A stretch of DNA of 64,000 nt from Streptomyces fumigatiscleroticus (GTDB taxonomy: Bacteria > Actinomycetota > Actinomycetes > Streptomycetales > Streptomycetaceae): the NCBI RefSeq assembly GCF_014647975.1, contig NZ_BMQF01000017.1, forward strand, positions 143,408-207,407, written 5' to 3'. Of this stretch, positions 60,830 to 64,000 are shown piece after piece. A program made the position numbers and the translations under genes. The notes below the pieces were generated by a model, which was not told where the DNA came from, searched no databases, and saw only the letters and a program-made list of their open reading frames with translations. Within the stretch, counting starts at the first letter, position 1. Each line of letters begins with the position of its first letter.

Positions 60830-63121
60830 GTGCCGGCCCCCAGGACGCACAGCCACCCCCTGCGCGTGGCCGTCGTCGGCGGCGGCCCCGGCGGCCTCTA
60901 CGCCGCCGCCCTGCTCAAACGCCTGGACCCGGCCCGCGAGGTCACCGTCTGGGAACGCAACGCCCCCGACGACACCTTCGGCTTCGGCGTGGTCCTCTCC
61001 GACGAGACCCTGGGCGGCATCGAACACGCCGACCCGGTGGTCCACGAGGCCCTGCGCCGGGAGTTCGTGCGCTGGGACGCCATCGACATCGTGCACCGGG
61101 GCGTCCGCCTCACCTCCGGCGGCCACGGCTTCGCCGCCCTCGGCCGGCGCCGGCTGCTGGAGATCCTGCACGAGCGCTGCCGCCGCCTCGGCGTCGAGCT
61201 CCGCTTTCGCACGGCGGCGCCCGAGGCGGCCCGGCTGGCGCGGACCTACGACCTCGTCGTCGCCGCCGACGGCGTGCACAGCACCACCCGCGAGGCCCAC
61301 GCCGACGTGTTCCGGCCCCGGGTGACCGCCCACCGCTGCCGTTACATCTGGCTGGCCGCAGGCTTCCCCTTCGACGCCTTCCGCTTCGAGATCGCCGAGA
61401 CCGGACACGGCGTGATGCAGCTCCACGGCTATCCCTACGCGCCCGACGCCTCCACCGTGATCGTCGAGATGCGCGAGGAGGTCTGGCGGGCCGCCGGTTT
61501 CCCCGAGATGACGGAGCAGGAGTCCCTCGAAGCCTGCGCCAAGATCTTCGCGGACGCGCTCGGCGGACGCCCGCTCCTTACCAACGGGTCGGCGTGGACC
61601 ACCTTCCGCACGGTCGTCAACGAGCGCTGGTCCCACGGCAACCTGGTCCTGCTCGGCGACGCCGCCCACACCGCCCACTTCTCCATCGGCTCCGGCACCA
61701 AGCTCGCCGTGGAGGACGCCCTCGCCCTCGCCGCCTGTCTGAGCGGACGGCCCCCGCTCCCCGCGGCCCTGACCGCCTACGAGGAGGAGCGGCGCCCCGT
61801 CGTCGCCTCCACCCAGCGCGCGGCCCGCGCCAGCCTGGAGTGGTTCGAGAACCTGGCCCTGTACCTGGACCAGCCGCCCCACCGGTTCGCCTTCAACCTG
61901 CTCACCCGCAGCCGCCGCGTCACCCACGGCAATCTGCGGCTGCGCGACGCCCGCTTCACCGACGCCGTCGAGCGCGAGTCCGGCTGCCCGCCCGGCACAC
62001 CCCCGATGTTCACCCCGTTCCGGCTGCGCGGACTGACGCTGCGCAACCGGGTCGTGGTGTCGCCGATGGACATGTACTCGGCGGTGGACGGCGTCCCCGG
62101 CGACTTCCACCTGGTGCACCTGGGCGCGCGGGCCCTCGGCGGCGCCGGGCTGGTGATGACCGAGATGGTGTGCGTCAGCGCCGAGGGCCGGATCACGCCC
62201 GGCTGCGCCGGTCTGTACGACGGCAGGCAGGCCGAGGCCTGGCAGCGGATCACCGGCTTCGTGCACGACCGGGCGCCGGGCACCGCGATCGGGGTGCAGC
62301 TCGGCCACAGCGGGCGCAAGGGCTCGACCAAGGTGATGTGGGAAGGCATGGACGAGCCGCTGGACCAGGGCGGCTGGCCGGTCGTGGCCGCCTCCCCGCT
62401 GCCGTACAAGCCCGGCGGGCCCGTCCCGCGCGAGCTCGGCCGTGCCCGGCTCACCGACATCCGCGAGCAGTTCACCGCCGCCGCCTGGCGGGCCGCCCGG
62501 GCCGGGTTCGACCTGCTCGAACTGCACTGCGCCCACGGCTATCTGCTGTCCGGCTTCCTCTCCCCGCTGACCAACCGCCGCACCGACGCCTACGGCGGCC
62601 CGCTGGAGAACCGGCTCCGCTTCCCGCTGGAGGTCTTCGACGCCGTACGCGGCGTGTGGCCCGAGGAGCGGCCCATGACCGTACGGATCTCCGCCACCGA
62701 CTGGGCCGAGGGCGGGACGACGGCCGACGACGCCGTGGCGATCGCCCGCGCCTTCGCCGCGCACGGCGCCGACGCGATCGACGTGTCCACCGGACAGGTC
62801 GTGGCCGAGGAGGCGCCGAGGTACGGACGGTCGTACCAGACCCCGTTCGCGGACCGGATCCGGCACGAGGCCGGGATACCGGTGATCGCGGTCGGCGCCA
62901 TCTCCTCCTGGGACGACGTCAACTCGCTGATCCTGGCCGGGCGGGCGGACCTGTGCGCGCTGGCCCGCCCGCACCTGTACGACCCGCACTGGACGCTGCA
63001 CGCCGCCGCCGAGCAGGGCTACGCCGGACCGGGCGCCGTCTGGCCGGCCCCGTACCGGGCGGGCAGCCGGCGCCCGATGACCGGACGCGCGGACGTCCGA
63101 AGGCCCCGGCCGGGCCGCTAG
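60830..63121 (+). CDS. Bifunctional salicylyl-CoA 5-hydroxylase/oxidoreductase-type flavoprotein
   Basis: 763 residues from GTG 60830, with GGAGGGGG 8 nt upstream; ATG 60812 is in frame but lacks a ribosome site. The N-terminal FAD monooxygenase (about 1-370) has VAVVGGGPGGLYAAALLKRL, the DG motif VAADGVHSTTRE and GDAAHTAHFSIGSGTKLAVE. The C-terminal Old Yellow Enzyme domain (about 385-740) has FTPFRLRGLTLRNRVVVSPM, QLGHSGRKGSTK, LHCAHGYLLSGFLSPLTNRR and an FMN-binding VGAISSWDD-like end. This fusion is known for salicylyl-CoA 5-hydroxylase (SdgC) and 2-aminobenzoyl-CoA monooxygenase/reductase. The preceding crotonase gene supports a CoA-dependent aromatic pathway. No CoA ligase is nearby. 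Confidence 0.85.
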   Translation: MPAPRTHSHPLRVAVVGGGPGGLYAAALLKRLDPAREVTVWERNAPDDTFGFGVVLSDETLGGIEHADPVVHEALRREFVRWDAIDIVHRGVRLTSGGHGFAALGRRRLLEILHERCRRLGVELRFRTAAPEAARLARTYDLVVAADGVHSTTREAHADVFRPRVTAHRCRYIWLAAGFPFDAFRFEIAETGHGVMQLHGYPYAPDASTVIVEMREEVWRAAGFPEMTEQESLEACAKIFADALGGRPLLTNGSAWTTFRTVVNERWSHGNLVLLGDAAHTAHFSIGSGTKLAVEDALALAACLSGRPPLPAALTAYEEERRPVVASTQRAARASLEWFENLALYLDQPPHRFAFNLLTRSRRVTHGNLRLRDARFTDAVERESGCPPGTPPMFTPFRLRGLTLRNRVVVSPMDMYSAVDGVPGDFHLVHLGARALGGAGLVMTEMVCVSAEGRITPGCAGLYDGRQAEAWQRITGFVHDRAPGTAIGVQLGHSGRKGSTKVMWEGMDEPLDQGGWPVVAASPLPYKPGGPVPRELGRARLTDIREQFTAAAWRAARAGFDLLELHCAHGYLLSGFLSPLTNRRTDAYGGPLENRLRFPLEVFDAVRGVWPEERPMTVRISATDWAEGGTTADDAVAIARAFAAHGADAIDVSTGQVVAEEAPRYGRSYQTPFADRIRHEAGIPVIAVGAISSWDDVNSLILAGRADLCALARPHLYDPHWTLHAAAEQGYAGPGAVWPAPYRAGSRRPMTGRADVRRPRPGR

Positions 63122-64000
63122 AGGCCCGGCCCGGCCATTCCCGCGGTGAGCGTCGCCCCGTCCACCGGGTCGATCAGGATGAAGGCGCCGGTACGGCGGG
63201 AGACCGCGTAGTCGTCCAGCGCCAGCGGCTCGGCGGTGCGCAGCGTGATCCGGCCCAGGTCGTTGACGGCCAGCGCGTCCGCGCCGCCCAGCTCCGTCAC
63301 GACCGCCTTGACGGTACGGGTCGTGTGCCGGAGCAGGACCCGGTCGCCGACCCGCAGCGGGCGGTCGGCCAGATGACAGACGGCGGCCCGCACGTCCCGG
63401 GTGAGCGACGGCACGTCGACCCCCGCGGTGATCATGTCGCCGCGCGAGACGTCCCGCTGGTCGGCCAGGCGCACGCTGATCGACTGCGGAGCGTGCGCCG
63501 CCTGCGCCGCGCGGCCCAGGACGTCGATGCCGGTGATCTCCGAGGTCTCGCCGGAGGGGTGGACGGTCACGCGGTCGCCGACCCGCAGCGTGCCGGAGAC
63601 CAGCTGGCCCGCGTAGTGCCGCTGCTCGCCGTGGCGGATCACGTACTGCACGGGGAAGCGGGCCGGGCCTTCGGCGGGGCCGGTGCCGACGGGCACCGTC
63701 TCCAGGAACTCCAGCAGGGCCGGGCCCCGGTACCAGTCCGTGCGCGCCGAGCGCTCCACGACGTTGTCCCCGGCCAGCGCCGAGACCGGGATCGGCGTGA
63801 AGCCGGGCAGGCCCAGCTCGGCGGCGTGGGCCCGGAACTCCTCGGTGATCGCGGCGAACACCGGCTCCTCGTACCCGACCAGGTCCATCTTGTTGACGGC
63901 GAGGACGACGTGCGGGACGCGCAGCAGCGCGGCGACGGCGGCGTGGCGGCGGGTCTGCTCGACGACGCCGTTGCGGGCGTCGACCAGGATCACCGTCAGC
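63118..64000 (-). CDS. cysN: Sulfate adenylyltransferase large subunit CysN, C-terminal part
   Basis: The frame runs off the right edge (at least 294 residues present). GTPase motifs G3 end and G4 are seen: ILVDARNGVVEQTRRHAAVA and VLAVNKMDLVGYEEP, then SALAGDNVVERSARTDWYRG, which is diagnostic for CysN/NodQ. Domain II (VIRHGEQRHYAGQLVSGTLR) and domain III (TRTVKAVVTELGGADALAVN, TGAFILIDPVDGATLTAGM) complete the protein. CysN with CysD makes APS for sulfate assimilation. The protein ends without an APS kinase fusion. Its stop codon shares the palindrome CTAG with the stop of the convergent flavoprotein gene. Confidence 0.93.
   Translation of the reverse strand, partial: LTVILVDARNGVVEQTRRHAAVAALLRVPHVVLAVNKMDLVGYEEPVFAAITEEFRAHAAELGLPGFTPIPVSALAGDNVVERSARTDWYRGPALLEFLETVPVGTGPAEGPARFPVQYVIRHGEQRHYAGQLVSGTLRVGDRVTVHPSGETSEITGIDVLGRAAQAAHAPQSISVRLADQRDVSRGDMITAGVDVPSLTRDVRAAVCHLADRPLRVGDRVLLRHTTRTVKAVVTELGGADALAVNDLGRITLRTAEPLALDDYAVSRRTGAFILIDPVDGATLTAGMAGPGL

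Overview
The window is very GC-rich, with strong GC3 bias, ATGA/GTGA stop-start overlaps, GTG starts, and gene families typical of actinomycete chromosomes (DUF3710, DUF3159, a SepF-like protein, FxSxx-type TPR/NB-ARC protein, F420-type LLM oxidoreductase). It is almost certainly a Streptomyces chromosome segment, mostly core or conserved DNA interrupted by one decayed genomic island.

Left flank (1-11386). The 3' end of a DUF3710 gene and a lone ABC ATPase are followed by a potassium-homeostasis block: kdpD-kdpE, an OB-fold gene, a DUF3159 membrane protein, two TrkA (RCK) genes on the minus strand, a 29-residue membrane microprotein, a KimA-type K+ transporter, and a TRAM-domain RNA (uracil-5)-methyltransferase.

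Island (11387-28180). The methyltransferase 3' end is duplicated at 28181-28230 (50 nt, 41 identical, 13 perfect), which marks an integration site. The island carries a secreted LamG protein broken by an in-frame TAG, and a 2316-residue Rhs/YD-repeat protein with a C-terminal HINT domain and a GIY-YIG-like nuclease tip. Downstream are a DUF4259 candidate immunity gene, PIN toxin-antitoxin fragments, an IS256-family element with a HAD gene between its inverted repeats, and a displaced orphan toxin tip with its own candidate immunity gene. Two integrase C-terminal remnants follow near-identical terminators. The arrangement looks like a toxin-cassette exchange locus.

Centre (28231-43450). A deletion has fused SulP and MerR remnants. 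Then come Rieske/DUF2231, ferritin-like and hemerythrin-like genes, a frameshifted beta-propeller phytase, an SflB-like SepF, an ATPase-MazG pair, a DUF6099 gene, three consecutive families of tandem repeats, an LLM oxidoreductase, and the Hen1-Pnkp RNA repair operon.

Conflict locus (43596-55315). A VMAP protein with a probable EAD2 domain, a MoxR-like ATPase, a 1528-residue vWA-like/NB-ARC/TPR STAND protein, an alpha/beta hydrolase and a caspase-like protease with a probable C-terminal EAD2 domain are followed by a 75-residue peptide and a HExxH-type putative peptide hydroxylase. This joins an NTP-dependent conflict system to a possible RiPP module with no radical-SAM gene in view. It is the strongest candidate for an undescribed system.

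Right flank (55363-64000). Arginine deiminase, ornithine carbamoyltransferase and an APC permease; an RsbW-like anti-sigma kinase; an enoyl-CoA hydratase plus bifunctional salicylyl-CoA 5-hydroxylase-type flavoprotein; and the 3' part of cysN. All functional assignments are from reading the sequence; no database search was run.
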